NCBI GenBank assembly: GCA_003176045.1
Contig: PSRM01000311.1
Coordinates: 1-55,867 of the forward strand
Source: Verrucomicrobiota bacterium
Lineage (GTDB): Bacteria; Verrucomicrobiota; Verrucomicrobiia; Limisphaerales; UBA8199
DNA length: 55,867 nucleotides
Direction: 5' to 3'
In this document: in pieces, positions 41,097 through 50,320 of the stretch
Layout of the letters: each line of letters starts with the position of its first letter
How positions within the stretch are numbered: the stretch's first letter is position 1
The notes under the pieces: generated by a model
What the model was told of the DNA's origin: nothing
The model's input: the letters and a program-made list of their open reading frames with translations, nothing else
Databases searched by the model: none
Position numbers and translations under genes: made by a program

Positions 41097-43289
41097 TTAC
41101 GGCGAACCGAACCGGAACACGCGGTAGTACCTTTGCGCCTCATTAAAAGGCGGATCTAAGGTGCCGGGGGGACCGGTATCAGTCCAACTCGCAGTCGAAC
41201 CCGAGGCAGTCACATAGCCAGTTTGCGGGATGAACCAGGTTTGCAGGTCCGGTGAATACTCGACCTGATAAACGGCTCCGGTCTGCGCGTTCCAGATCAG
41301 ATTGACGGAGTTTTGCGCCGGCTGGAGTTGTGCGGTCAAGGCAACGGTTGGAAGGGACACAAAACCGGCGCGAGTCAGGCCGCGTTGGACTTCCGGATTT
41401 TGCATGAACAGTTTCCAGGGCTTCTGTGTGAGATAATTTTCGATCATGATGATGATCGGCCCCTGGTCAATCCCGAGTTCGTCGGTATCGTACCAGCCTT
41501 TTTTCAAGTTGAAGGCATCTCGAAACGAAAACGCGGTCCAAATGTGGAGCCGAGCCTGTGAGTACATATAGAGCAGCGCAGGCACAGAGTATTCGGGTGT
41601 GAAAGGCGTGGCGCCGCCGGCAGCAGTGGGAGCTATTGTTCCGTCATCGTTGCCGTCTGGCGGCAAGCCATGGACGGTATATCCGTTGGGGCCATCGGAT
41701 GCGGTGAGCCCCCAAATGTTGCTGCCGTAACCAGGCCAGTTATTCGGATTGGCGATGCTGTAGTTCACCTGGGCCAAAGCCGCGCGCCTGGAATTGATAA
41801 AATAACTCATGTTGCGCGCCGTCATATACGCGTCGGCTGTATGACGGAAATCAATCCAGCAATGGGAGTATTCGTAAGTAAACAGAGACGGATAAGCCAC
41901 ATACGATTGCCCATAGTTGGTCTCCCAAACGTACCCGCTGGTCCAGTAGTTCCAGGACGAGGCCGGCAATGGATTTGTCGCCGTACCCAAGCCGAGGATG
42001 TAGATAATCATCCCCTCGTCATACCCAATCCAATTCCCGGTACTAAACCCCGTTTCGGGATACCACGCCATGGCGACCCCGCTGGAGTTGCGAGCCATCC
42101 AGCTCCAGTTAACTCTGTTGAAGAGGGTATCGGCAGCGCTTCTTATAGCGTTCTCAGTGGCGTTTGTCTGATTGAAGTATTGCTTGGCGTACATGACGCC
42201 GCCCAACAAAAGACACGTATCAATCGAAGAAAGCTCAATAGTGCTGCCCGCGCGTACGGCGCCGCTCATAGTCAGGAAATGATAGAACCAACCGTTGTAG
42301 CCGATCATGCCGGACGTGTTGGTGCCTTGGGGGCCTTGCAGAAACGTGTTGAGCGTCGTCAAAACCCGAGCCGCTCCTGCGCTCCTGGAAACCCAGCCGT
42401 GATCAATGGCAATGCCGATGGCTGTGAGGCCGAATCCTACCGCTGCGATGCTGCACGCGGACCCGCTGGCGGTGCGATCGGGAACCAGGCCATTGGCAGG
42501 ATTGGCGTAGTACCAGAAATAATCGAAACAAGTTTGCTGAACGTAGCTCAGGAACGCGTTGTTATTGGCGAACGCCTGTGGAATGGCCGGCACAATGACA
42601 GAAGGCGCGCTCTCCACGGAATTGGCTACTGCCGTGACATAGTAGAAGTTGGTGTGGCCGTTTACCGCAAAGGCGCTTAAATCGCAGTAGCCAAGGGGCG
42701 TCACCACAGTGGAGGTTAGAAGCGTAAATGGTCCTCCTGCGCTGGTGGTGGATCGATAGACCTTGTAACCGCTCAAGCCCGAGTCGCTCACCGGGTCCCA
42801 ATGTAAGACAACGCTTTGGTCACCGGTCGCCACCACTAAATTCGTGGGCGAGGTCGTTGCGCTGGCGGGTAGAGAGTACAAGGCAAGCAATGCCGGCAAG
42901 AAGCAAGCTAAACAAAAGACCGGTCGAACCCGGTCAGTTACCGCCGAGACAAAACGCCGAATTGCTTTTCCACTTCCCCCAGCATCCGAGGGCGCCCGTT
43001 TGGCGTAGTCCCGGAGGGACGGCAGATAATAGCCCAGCGTTTCAACGCTGGGTTTGTCGCGAAGCGCGGCACAAGTCCCGTTAGGGACGACAGAAAAAAC
43101 ATGCTTTCTGTCGTCCCTACGGGACTCATTCGTCATCCAACCCTGAACCCAGCGATGAATCGCTGGGCTATTTTCTGTCGTCCCTTGTGGGACTAAAATA
43201 TTGAGCCTCACGGAGCGTGAAACTTGATCCCCACGCGCCGATCCCGCTGAGCGGAACGGCGCTCCGGCCCTCTGCCCCCCTTCGTTCAT
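41097..43289 (-). CDS. secreted glucoamylase-family (GH144-like) enzyme with FN3 domain
   Basis: 730 aa from ATG 43289, which overlaps the upstream gene stop (ATGA). Residues about 35-95 are a translated P2 element; the signal-like stretch follows at about 125-145 (LACFLPALLALYSLPASA), with no in-frame start codon of its own. Then a fibronectin type III domain (about 150-235, NLVVATGDQSVVLHWDPVSD), and a glycoamylase/GH144 domain (about 250-650) with FDYFWYYANPANGLVPDR, GYDEGMIIYILGLG, and GLTASDGPNGYTVHGLPPDG. The family acts on beta-1,2-glucans; the activity here is inferred. C-terminal domain (about 650-730) is a beta-sandwich with QVEYSPDLQTW. Confidence 0.8.
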   Translation of the reverse strand: MNEGGQRAGAPFRSAGSARGDQVSRSVRLNILVPQGTTENSPAIHRWVQGWMTNESRRDDRKHVFSVVPNGTCAALRDKPSVETLGYYLPSLRDYAKRAPSDAGGSGKAIRRFVSAVTDRVRPVFCLACFLPALLALYSLPASATTSPTNLVVATGDQSVVLHWDPVSDSGLSGYKVYRSTTSAGGPFTLLTSTVVTPLGYCDLSAFAVNGHTNFYYVTAVANSVESAPSVIVPAIPQAFANNNAFLSYVQQTCFDYFWYYANPANGLVPDRTASGSACSIAAVGFGLTAIGIAIDHGWVSRSAGAARVLTTLNTFLQGPQGTNTSGMIGYNGWFYHFLTMSGAVRAGSTIELSSIDTCLLLGGVMYAKQYFNQTNATENAIRSAADTLFNRVNWSWMARNSSGVAMAWYPETGFSTGNWIGYDEGMIIYILGLGTATNPLPASSWNYWTSGYVWETNYGQSYVAYPSLFTYEYSHCWIDFRHTADAYMTARNMSYFINSRRAALAQVNYSIANPNNWPGYGSNIWGLTASDGPNGYTVHGLPPDGNDDGTIAPTAAGGATPFTPEYSVPALLYMYSQARLHIWTAFSFRDAFNLKKGWYDTDELGIDQGPIIIMIENYLTQKPWKLFMQNPEVQRGLTRAGFVSLPTVALTAQLQPAQNSVNLIWNAQTGAVYQVEYSPDLQTWFIPQTGYVTASGSTASWTDTGPPGTLDPPFNEAQRYYRVFRFGSP
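43007..43194. repeat. P2 palindromic element, copy 2
   Basis: 188 bp; same inner and outer arms as 7470-7654. It lies across the N-terminal coding region of the GH144-like gene, keeping its frame open. Confidence 0.88.
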
Positions 43290-46039
43290 GGCGCCGTCAC
43301 TTTGTAATAGCGCGGAGCGGTTGCGGTCGAATCAAGCACGCTCTGGACGGCTCCATTGCCTTGCACGGTGGCCAGGAGTGTCCAGGTATCCACGATTAAG
43401 TTACTCGAGTAGAAGACGCGATAATTCACCCCGGCCTGGGTGGGAAAAGATATAAGAGGATGTCCCCCCGACAGCCGTGCGCTGATTTGTATGCCTGTAG
43501 CCGGAACTAACATGAAGAAATTCGGATTGCAATTGCCCTCAGTAGTTAATCGCAGCGTGGTGGCCGCGCCGTTGAACTTGAGCACAGTTGGAGCGGCCAG
43601 GTTTCCGTCCGTCAAAGGCACCCAGGCAAAGGTGCCGTAGCTGGTCCCCACGGCGCCCCAATCGCCGAGACGTCGAGTGGTTTGGTTGGTGGTACCGATA
43701 CCGCCGGTCACCCGGTCGAGGTGCATCGTGAACGGGCCAAGGCCAGAGCTGCGAACGTAAGCAAAATAACTGCCCGGCGGGTATGTGCGCGTGTAATTGG
43801 CCCAATCGTTGCCGACGAAATAAACCAGCACATAATCAACGGCGAAGATGAATTTCTGGCGCACATAATCCTGGCCATTCAGGCCGTCCTGTGGAATCCC
43901 GTTGAAGCGATAATTGTAAACTTCGCCGCCTATATGTGTGTGCGCAAAATCAATATTGGTGTAGGCCGGATAGGGGCCGCACGTATCGCAGTATGCGTCC
44001 GGATACCACGATGAATCCGGAATATATTGCCCACCCTGATAGTCGAAGTCCTCACACTCCACCATGTAATTGGTTTCGTTGAACGTATCGAAGGAATTGC
44101 TGACCAGAATGCCGTGACCCAGGACGTTCGTAGCCGTGATGATGGCTGTATGAATCGCATTGGGGAGCACAGTGGGATAGACGACGTTCTTGCTCGAGGA
44201 GGAACCGCTGATAATCAGATTTGCAGATACATCGTAGCCGTCGAGCTTCATCTGAATGCCATTTGCCGGAAAACTTGATCCCGTGGTAGTGACCGTAAAG
44301 CTCAGGCCGTTGGTGTACTGGAACGGATGCGAGCCGTCCGGATAGAGATTGCTGATGATGGGCAAATCGGGCGATGCCACCACCAGTGCGAACAAGGTTG
44401 GCAAACAATTGCCCTGGCTGGTCACGCGCAAGGTGGCCTTGCCATTCAGGGTCACAAGCACATTGTTTCCACCCGCGTCTTTTAGAAGAGCATTTTGGAA
44501 CGAAGTCCACGATTGCTGGCTGGGCAATGAGAAGGTGCCAAGGTCAGTAGTGCTTAAGTCCGGATTGACCATGCTGAGGTCCAGTTTCCCGAGGGCGCCG
44601 GAGGCGTTCGCAACCCTGGCGATGACCCAGAAACTGCCGTTGGGCCAGTCGCGCGTGTAGTTCATCCACTCGTTGCCAATGTATGGGTTGATCGCATAAT
44701 CCAGCCTGCCGGCAGCCGCGAGATTCGGCCGCGTGTAATCTCCAGACCCGCTGGTGCAGATCGGATCGGCTGCGCGATAGAGGTGGTTGCCTGATGCGCC
44801 GGCGCTGTTCTCGTCCGTGCCCCCCGTCCCCACTTTGCCGAAATAACAATTGGGGTCTCCAGGCGCATTGCAGAGGTCCGGGAAGTTTATGTACATTCCG
44901 TTGGTATAATCCCAATCTTCAGCCTCCCAAAGATAAACTATAGGGGGCGTACCGACCCAGGTCGTCTCGAAGTAACTGCTGGCATTGGCGGTGAGATTCG
45001 AAACGTCCGTCACCGAGATGAAAACGTTGTAAACCGAGTTGGATTGGAGCCCATGGTAGGCGACGTTCTTGCTCGAAGCCGAGCCACTAATGGTCAGGCC
45101 GGAAGAAACATTGGAACCATTGACCACCACCTGGATGCCGCTGCTATTGATCGTAAAGCCGCTGGGGGAACTGGCATTGAAACTGATGCCGTTGGTTGGC
45201 GGCACGAAGATCATGTTGAGCGGAAAGAGGTTGCTGATGACCGGCGCTACCGGCCCGCTCAACTGGTTCAGGTTGGCGTCATCAAAGTAGAGCGAGCCCC
45301 CGTCATCCGAGCCGCCAGTGACGCCAAAGAGAATGGAAAGCTGGTAACGAACAGAGGTCGTGCCGAATGGCGCTACCAGTTGGCTGACCGCTCCAGTGAC
45401 CGCGTAGGCACTCGTGTAAAAGGGATCCCCCAAATTAACCGGCTGGGATAAGTCACACACGTTTGTAACGAAATATTGGAACCAGTTGCTGGTCCCGACA
45501 CTGGCGGAAAAATTCGAAGATTTGTATAGCGCAAGAATGTTCGTGTTCGCCCCTAAAAAGGCGACCTCAACCCAGGCGAACGAACTCGCGCCCATGACGT
45601 CGCATGGGGAGACGAAGAACCACCCGCTGGCCTGGTAAATTGAGCCTGGAGAACTGCTCAGTACCTGTCTAAGGCCGGCCACATTGTTTGTGCCATCGTA
45701 ACAAGCGTTCCACTCTTTCCAAAACCAAGTCCCGGAATGGGCTGGATCGCCTACGCAATTGGCGCTGCTAAACGAGTCTTCGATCCAGTAGTTTCCGAAA
45801 GGCTGATAAATGGCTGCCGTCGGCGGGGCGAAGCGGGTCCAGCCGACGGGTATGGCATGACCGCTGTTCTGCTCGAATGATGGATTGTTAAGAATGTTGG
45901 CGGCCAGCGCCTGGCCGGCAACTGCAAGCACCATTGTCGCCAGTGCCACGGCAACAGTTCCTCCCCCGCTCTTCCTCCGCTGGTTGGCCGTCAGTCGAAT
46001 GTGCGAATTATTTCTCACCGAAGTGATGCCCGTTTTCAT
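43286..46039 (-). CDS. secreted protein with CBM6-like domains
   Basis: 917 aa. N-terminal signal (AVALATMVLAVAGQALA, about 30-46). A jelly-roll domain (about 47-265, ILNNPSFEQNSGHAIPVGW; SLYFDDANL), two Ig-like linkers, and two CBM6/35-like domains marked by WEAEDWDYTNGMYINFPDL...YIGNEWMNYTRDWPNGS and VECEDFDYQGGQYIPDSSW...YFVGNDWANYTRTYPPGSY (about 365-530 and 650-820). The C-terminal Phe-rich YRVFYSSNLIVDTWTLLATV motif is a common verrucomicrobial tail. Translationally coupled to the GH144-like gene; together they form a polysaccharide-binding/degrading unit. Confidence 0.75.
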   Translation of the reverse strand: MKTGITSVRNNSHIRLTANQRRKSGGGTVAVALATMVLAVAGQALAANILNNPSFEQNSGHAIPVGWTRFAPPTAAIYQPFGNYWIEDSFSSANCVGDPAHSGTWFWKEWNACYDGTNNVAGLRQVLSSSPGSIYQASGWFFVSPCDVMGASSFAWVEVAFLGANTNILALYKSSNFSASVGTSNWFQYFVTNVCDLSQPVNLGDPFYTSAYAVTGAVSQLVAPFGTTSVRYQLSILFGVTGGSDDGGSLYFDDANLNQLSGPVAPVISNLFPLNMIFVPPTNGISFNASSPSGFTINSSGIQVVVNGSNVSSGLTISGSASSKNVAYHGLQSNSVYNVFISVTDVSNLTANASSYFETTWVGTPPIVYLWEAEDWDYTNGMYINFPDLCNAPGDPNCYFGKVGTGGTDENSAGASGNHLYRAADPICTSGSGDYTRPNLAAAGRLDYAINPYIGNEWMNYTRDWPNGSFWVIARVANASGALGKLDLSMVNPDLSTTDLGTFSLPSQQSWTSFQNALLKDAGGNNVLVTLNGKATLRVTSQGNCLPTLFALVVASPDLPIISNLYPDGSHPFQYTNGLSFTVTTTGSSFPANGIQMKLDGYDVSANLIISGSSSSKNVVYPTVLPNAIHTAIITATNVLGHGILVSNSFDTFNETNYMVECEDFDYQGGQYIPDSSWYPDAYCDTCGPYPAYTNIDFAHTHIGGEVYNYRFNGIPQDGLNGQDYVRQKFIFAVDYVLVYFVGNDWANYTRTYPPGSYFAYVRSSGLGPFTMHLDRVTGGIGTTNQTTRRLGDWGAVGTSYGTFAWVPLTDGNLAAPTVLKFNGAATTLRLTTEGNCNPNFFMLVPATGIQISARLSGGHPLISFPTQAGVNYRVFYSSNLIVDTWTLLATVQGNGAVQSVLDSTATAPRYYKVTAP

Positions 46040-46385
46040 AAATCCAAAAGGGGTTGGTTCCTGCCTGCATGATGGAAAGCCACCTTGAAACTAATCACGC
46101 GAATCGCTTGGTGTCAATTAGGTCCATCCCGGTTTTGGAGTGCGGCGACATGTCGCCGCTTTCATCGGCGCGACATGTCGCGCCGTCCCAAAGCGCGGAC
46201 CTGTCCGCGCCCTCCAAACTCAGCGCGGCTCGCCTCCCACAAGGAATTTTGGGAGCAGCAATGGAACGAACAGCGAGACGCATCCTGAAAAGCCGGCCAT
46301 GAGTTAACAATAATCTGCCTCCGCCGCCTTCGCGCGGAGGAGGCACGCGCGTCCGGCGGCGGCAGCAGGGGCAGAGGAAATCTTG
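46040..46385. other. gene-free stretch with palindromic element
   Basis: Contains the P3-related palindrome at 46134-46218 and a GC-rich inverted stretch at 46316-46365 (cctccgccgccttcgcgcgg / gcgcgtccggcggcgg). No supported gene. The region probably carries the promoter of the 917-aa gene. Confidence 0.6.
46134..46218. repeat. P3-related palindrome
   Basis: 85 bp; 'tttggagtgcggcgacatgt' and 'acctgtccgcgccctccaaa' ends. Shares the end words of the in-frame element at 9449-9562. Confidence 0.75.
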
Positions 46386-47261
46386 TTATCGATTACGCGG
46401 GCGCAGAGAACGCGCTAACGGCACGAACGCCAATCCCAGCAGCAACATCCCAGCCGGTTCAGGCACGTTAAGAATGGGAGTGATGCTGATGTTGCTGAAG
46501 ACAGCTTGCCCACTCTGATTGGGGTTATTTGGATCGTTTTGGACCTGGAGATAGCCTCCGAGCCAGTCGCCAGCGTTACCGACCGGGCCGCCTAAATCAA
46601 AGTAGGGATTGCCCGGGGACCCCATGGCCTGGGCGCCGTTGACGGAGTACTCAAAAGCGGGTTTGCTCGTGTTAGGATCTATAGTGTAGATGAATTTCAT
46701 CGCATAGGTTGCGCCCGCGGGGTAGTTCGATGTGCTGCCACCTTGTCCTGGGTACCCGCCAGCCGCAGGCGAGAAGGGGTAATAGGACGGGCCGCCAAAT
46801 TGGGCCACCACTCCACCTAACGAAACGATCACCTGGCAATCGCCACCGAAAACGCCGCTGGGATTGCTGAAGATAAACCCAGCTTCCACGTCCCTGTTAT
46901 TCGGATTGTTGCCGGTCAGCGTGATATTGAATGAAGCAGTGAAAAAGTCGCCCTGACCGAACCCGTAAGCACTGCTGCCGCCGTTGTTGGAATAGTACCA
47001 TACATCGCGGTTGGCGAACACGTTGTTCGTCGTGCTGACTCCACTTTCGCTAAGGCTGACTGAACTGGGATAGTTGTTGACGGGCGTGAACGTAGCGCCT
47101 GGAATGTCGTGAAACACCCGGCCGTCGATCCAGGCGGAGTTAATGGTGCTGACCTGGGCCTGGCTCGAAATGCTCGCCAGCAGAACAGTTGCGCAAACGG
47201 CTGCGCATGATTTGGGATTAAAAAGAAAGGATAAATTCGGGGTAGCGGAATGGGCTTTCAT
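46386..47261 (-). CDS. PEP-CTERM sorted secreted protein
   Basis: 291 aa from ATG 47261. Signal peptide (AAVCATVLLASISSQAQ, about 20-37), a beta-rich domain with Asn/Gly-rich loops, and the C-terminal sorting signal VPEPAGMLLLGLAFVPLARS followed by an Arg-rich tail, the PEP-CTERM pattern read by an exosortase. Suggests surface or matrix export. The exosortase gene is outside the window. Confidence 0.88.
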   Translation of the reverse strand: MKAHSATPNLSFLFNPKSCAAVCATVLLASISSQAQVSTINSAWIDGRVFHDIPGATFTPVNNYPSSVSLSESGVSTTNNVFANRDVWYYSNNGGSSAYGFGQGDFFTASFNITLTGNNPNNRDVEAGFIFSNPSGVFGGDCQVIVSLGGVVAQFGGPSYYPFSPAAGGYPGQGGSTSNYPAGATYAMKFIYTIDPNTSKPAFEYSVNGAQAMGSPGNPYFDLGGPVGNAGDWLGGYLQVQNDPNNPNQSGQAVFSNISITPILNVPEPAGMLLLGLAFVPLARSLRPRNR

Positions 47262-47341
47262 GGCGAAAAGCTTAAAAGATTCCCATCGCCCCACCATATA
47301 GGGTGATTACCTACCGCCAGAAAAACCAAGGATCCATTTTT

Positions 47342-47404
47342 AACAGAAGCAAACGAAGAAAACGAAGTGTTTGCCTTTGTTCTCTTTGTTTGCTTCTGTT
47401 GAAT
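47342..47404. repeat. inverted D10 pair (ACAGAAGnaa)
   Basis: Left acagaagcaaacgaagaaaa, right tgttctctttgtttgcttct, with a loop of about 10 bp. Same class as the inner pair at 38717-38778. Confidence 0.75.
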
Positions 47405-47433
47405 TGTTGCCGCTGCTTACAAATGGTGAAATC

Positions 47434-47934
47434 ATGAAAACGTTGGACCATCCGAGCCGGATTCAGATACAGGCAGCCCAGGGTTGGCTCGAGTTGGGCA
47501 ATCCTGTTGAAGCCGAGGCCGAGCTAGAGCAGATGACTCCTGAACTTCGGGAGCATCCTGATGTCCTGAAGCTGCGCTGGGAGATTTGTGCCGCGCGAAA
47601 GAAATGGGAGGAGGCCTTGGAAATTGCCTCGGCGCTTGTTCATTTGGAGCCGGACGAGCCACTCGGCTGGGTACACAAGTCCTTCGCTTTGCACGAACTC
47701 AAGCGAACTACCGAGGCGAGAAACAACCTTGTGGGCGTCGTCGAGAAGTTCGGGGACAGCCCAACCATCCGGTACAACATGGCCTGCTACGAGTGCCAGT
47801 TGGGCAGATTGGAGCAGGCGAAGTTATGGCTCGAAAAGGCTTTTAAAATGGGTAACCCTGTCAGGATGAAACAGGCCGCTTTGAAAGACCCGGACTTGGA
47901 GCCGTTGTGGGTTGAGATAAGAAAATATTTTTGA
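47434..47934 (+). CDS. TPR-repeat protein
   Basis: 166 aa from ATG 47434; the ATG at 47371 is inside a repeat. Four TPR helices pairs: QAAQGWLELGNPVEAEAELE, KLRWEICAARKKWEEALEIA, GWVHKSFALHELKRTTEARN, and IRYNMACYECQLGRLEQAKL. Soluble, no signal. A protein-protein interaction adaptor; partner unknown. It has a near neighbour 127 bp downstream. Confidence 0.82.
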   Translation: MKTLDHPSRIQIQAAQGWLELGNPVEAEAELEQMTPELREHPDVLKLRWEICAARKKWEEALEIASALVHLEPDEPLGWVHKSFALHELKRTTEARNNLVGVVEKFGDSPTIRYNMACYECQLGRLEQAKLWLEKAFKMGNPVRMKQAALKDPDLEPLWVEIRKYF

Positions 47935-47968
47935 AATGACCACGCCTGGATCGCTGCGAATCTTGGGG

Positions 47969-47993
47969 GGAGCGCGGCATTTATGCCGCTTCA
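47969..47993. repeat. P3 half-element
   Basis: One end of P3 (GGAGCGCGGCATTTATGCCG) without its inverse. It lies in the leader of the next gene; an open frame continues through it. Confidence 0.7.
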
Positions 47994-48061
47994 CCGGCCA
48001 GACTTGCCACCCGCTGCTCTTTGATTCAACGCGACCTCACGTTCGTATACCTCCAATCCTC

Positions 48062-49636
48062 GTGAGAAGCACTCTGTTGTTCATTCTTTTGTTCTGCTAC
48101 CTAGGCAGCGCCCTCGGCCAAAAGGCCCCCGCCCACGCACCAGACCTTTGGAAACTCGCAAAGCGACAGGCCAAAGTTCACCGCTTCTCCACATTGTTCG
48201 CCGCATCGGACGTTCGCGATTATCTCTCCACCACAAATGGAATACGCGATGCCCTCGATTGGTGCAAGCGGAGCGCCGTGACCAAGGTTTACATCGAGAC
48301 CTATCGCGATGGCTACCAGGCCGAGCGAGCGGCGCTGGAGAAGGCCAGGAACGCGTTTCGCAAAGCTGGATTCGAAGTTTCGGGCTGTGTCACCACTACA
48401 CAAGTCGGCAAGTCTTCAAAAGGCTGGCCCGGCATTTCCTGCTACACCGACGAGGCCACACAACTGCGCCTTCAATCTATCTTCGAATACGCCGCCGGCC
48501 TTTTCGACGAGATCATGATAGACGATTTCCTGTTCACCGATTGCACTTGCACCAATTGCGCCGTCGCCCGCAAGGCCAAAATCGTCATCGTCGGGACGCA
48601 CCTTTATCCCGTCAAGGGAGACACCTGGGAAGATTATCGCGCCGAGCTGATGGTCCGCGTGTCTCAAGACCGCATTTTGGGAGCGGCGAAAAAGGTCAAT
48701 CCGAAGGCGCGGATCATAATCAAGTATCCGCAATGGTACGATCACTTCCAGGAGCTCGGTTACGAGGTGATTCGCGAGACGGCCGAGTTCGACCGCATCT
48801 GGGTCGGCACCGAAGCGCGGAACTATGAGGACCGGCGTTGGGGTGGCACGCCCCAATACGAATCTTACTTCCTCATGCGTTGGCTGGGCGGGATCGGCGG
48901 GGCCAAATGCGGCGGCGGCTGGTATGATCCTTATGGAACAACAGAGCACACCTACATCGAGCAGGCGCGCGACACCGTGCTGGGGGGCGCCCGTGAGGCT
49001 ATGCTCTTCTGCTATGGCTCGCTGCTCCGGGGAACCGGCCCGGAGGATGTTGGCGCTTTGCGCACGAACATTCCTGAATTGCTCAAGGTCGCGAAAGAGA
49101 TTGGACACCGCCAGATTGTTGGTCTGGCCGCTTACAAACCGCCGAACAGCCACGCCGGGCGGGAAGGCAAGATTTTTGATTTCGTCGGCATGCTCGGCTT
49201 GCCCCTGGTCCCGTGCCATGTTTTTCCCACCAACGCTCTAGCCGCTTTTTTTTCATATCATGCGACCAAGGACCCACAGTTTTCGTCCGAGTTGGGCGCC
49301 TTTATCAAAACAGGCAAGCCTGTCCTGATCACGGACGGCCTGTTCCGGGCATTGGGAGGGCGGGCGGAATTGCAAACGACTAACGTTCACATTTTAAAGG
49401 TGAAGAGCGATCCCAAATCACTGCGTGATCTGAGTCAAAAGGAGTTGGACGACTTGCGCCAGCCCCTGTTGCGACCCTTCAAAACGACGTTTCACTGCAC
49501 CAATCAAGCAGCCCTTTTCCTGTTCAAGGATCGAAGCTGGGTGGTCGAAAATTTCAACGACACGGCCATTTCTGCCGAGCTCAACGGGAAAATCCTGAAC
49601 GTCCCCGCTCGCGGTTGGGTGTATCAGTGGCGGTGA
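48062..49636 (+). CDS. secreted glycosidase-like (TIM-barrel-like) protein
   Basis: 524 aa from GTG 48062, giving a signal peptide (VRSTLLFILLFCYLGSALGQ). The ATG at 47936 needs translation through a P3 half element and lacks a signal. The first domain shows a beta/alpha pattern with acidic residues at strand ends (VYIETYRDGYQ; IMIDDFLFTDCTCTNC; IIIKYPQWYDHFQELGYEVI; RIWVGTEARN), as in some glycoside hydrolases; the DD pair in IMIDDFLF is a candidate catalytic site. The last roughly 150 residues have a beta-sandwich look. No family name is supported. Confidence 0.6.
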   Translation: MRSTLLFILLFCYLGSALGQKAPAHAPDLWKLAKRQAKVHRFSTLFAASDVRDYLSTTNGIRDALDWCKRSAVTKVYIETYRDGYQAERAALEKARNAFRKAGFEVSGCVTTTQVGKSSKGWPGISCYTDEATQLRLQSIFEYAAGLFDEIMIDDFLFTDCTCTNCAVARKAKIVIVGTHLYPVKGDTWEDYRAELMVRVSQDRILGAAKKVNPKARIIIKYPQWYDHFQELGYEVIRETAEFDRIWVGTEARNYEDRRWGGTPQYESYFLMRWLGGIGGAKCGGGWYDPYGTTEHTYIEQARDTVLGGAREAMLFCYGSLLRGTGPEDVGALRTNIPELLKVAKEIGHRQIVGLAAYKPPNSHAGREGKIFDFVGMLGLPLVPCHVFPTNALAAFFSYHATKDPQFSSELGAFIKTGKPVLITDGLFRALGGRAELQTTNVHILKVKSDPKSLRDLSQKELDDLRQPLLRPFKTTFHCTNQAALFLFKDRSWVVENFNDTAISAELNGKILNVPARGWVYQWR

Positions 49637-49667
49637 CCGTGCGAAGAAGTGGGGAGTTCAAAAACTC

Positions 49668-49826
49668 GTAGCAGCCGAGGTAACGAGGCTCTGATCTCCT
49701 TCTGTTCTCTGACTACTGACCTCTGACCTCTGACCTTTGACTTCTGGCCCCCTGTCCTCTGTCCTCTGTCCCCTGTCCTCTGTCCTCTGACCTCTGACCT
49801 CTGACCTCTGACCTCTGACCTCTGGT
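49668..49826. repeat. P5 half and H7 arrays
   Basis: P5 arm (gtagcagccgaggtaacgag) at 49668, then (GACCTCT)n and (TGTCCTC)n arrays to 49825, in total about 15 heptad units. It ends at the moaB stop. Confidence 0.78.
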
Positions 49827-50308
49827 CAACACGAGGTCGGAACCTCCTGCAACACCTCGATGCAATGCGGGATTGCGCCCACGACAAAACTTAAGCATTC
49901 GACCGCGCCACTGGGTTTTCCGGGCAGGCAAATCACGAGCGTTTTGTCCACCACCACTGCAAGATTGCGGGAGAGAATGGCGTTTTTCGTAATCTTCAGG
50001 GATTCCATGCGCATCGCTTCACCAAACCCGGGCAATTCACGGACTGCGATTTCGCGCAGAGCTTCCGGTGTAACATCACGCAGCGCCACGCCCGTGCCGC
50101 CAGTCGTCAGAATGAGATGACAACCTTTGGCAATTTGCTCACGCACGGCGCGCTGGATTTCGCGTTTCTCATCAGGCACCAAAGCCTCGGCGGCGACTTT
50201 CCAGGCATAACCCTCGGCGGCCTGCTTCAACGCCGGGCCGCCCAGGTCGTCATATTGCCCTTTGGACGCGCGATCGGAGATGGTGATGATGCCGGTGAGG
50301 ATTTGCAT
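49826..50308 (-). CDS. moaB: molybdopterin adenylyltransferase (MoaB/Mog family)
   Basis: 160 aa. Adenylates molybdopterin before molybdenum insertion. Family signatures: GIITISDRASKGQYDDLGGP (N terminus), LILTTGGTGVALRDVTPEAL (about 65-84, the substrate-binding GGTG loop), and LPGKPSGAVEC (about 128-138). Complete and of normal length. Downstream of moaC, separated by a repeat block. Confidence 0.92.
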   Translation of the reverse strand: MQILTGIITISDRASKGQYDDLGGPALKQAAEGYAWKVAAEALVPDEKREIQRAVREQIAKGCHLILTTGGTGVALRDVTPEALREIAVRELPGFGEAMRMESLKITKNAILSRNLAVVVDKTLVICLPGKPSGAVECLSFVVGAIPHCIEVLQEVPTSC

Positions 50309-50320
50309 TAGGGGGTGAAG

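Noticed and set aside
41670..42680. 336-aa open frame opposite the glucanase-like gene
   Set aside because: No domain character, wholly inside a recognised gene on the other strand.
49700..49826. Possible CRISPR-like array
   Set aside because: The units are contiguous heptanucleotides with no spacers, and no cas gene is present.
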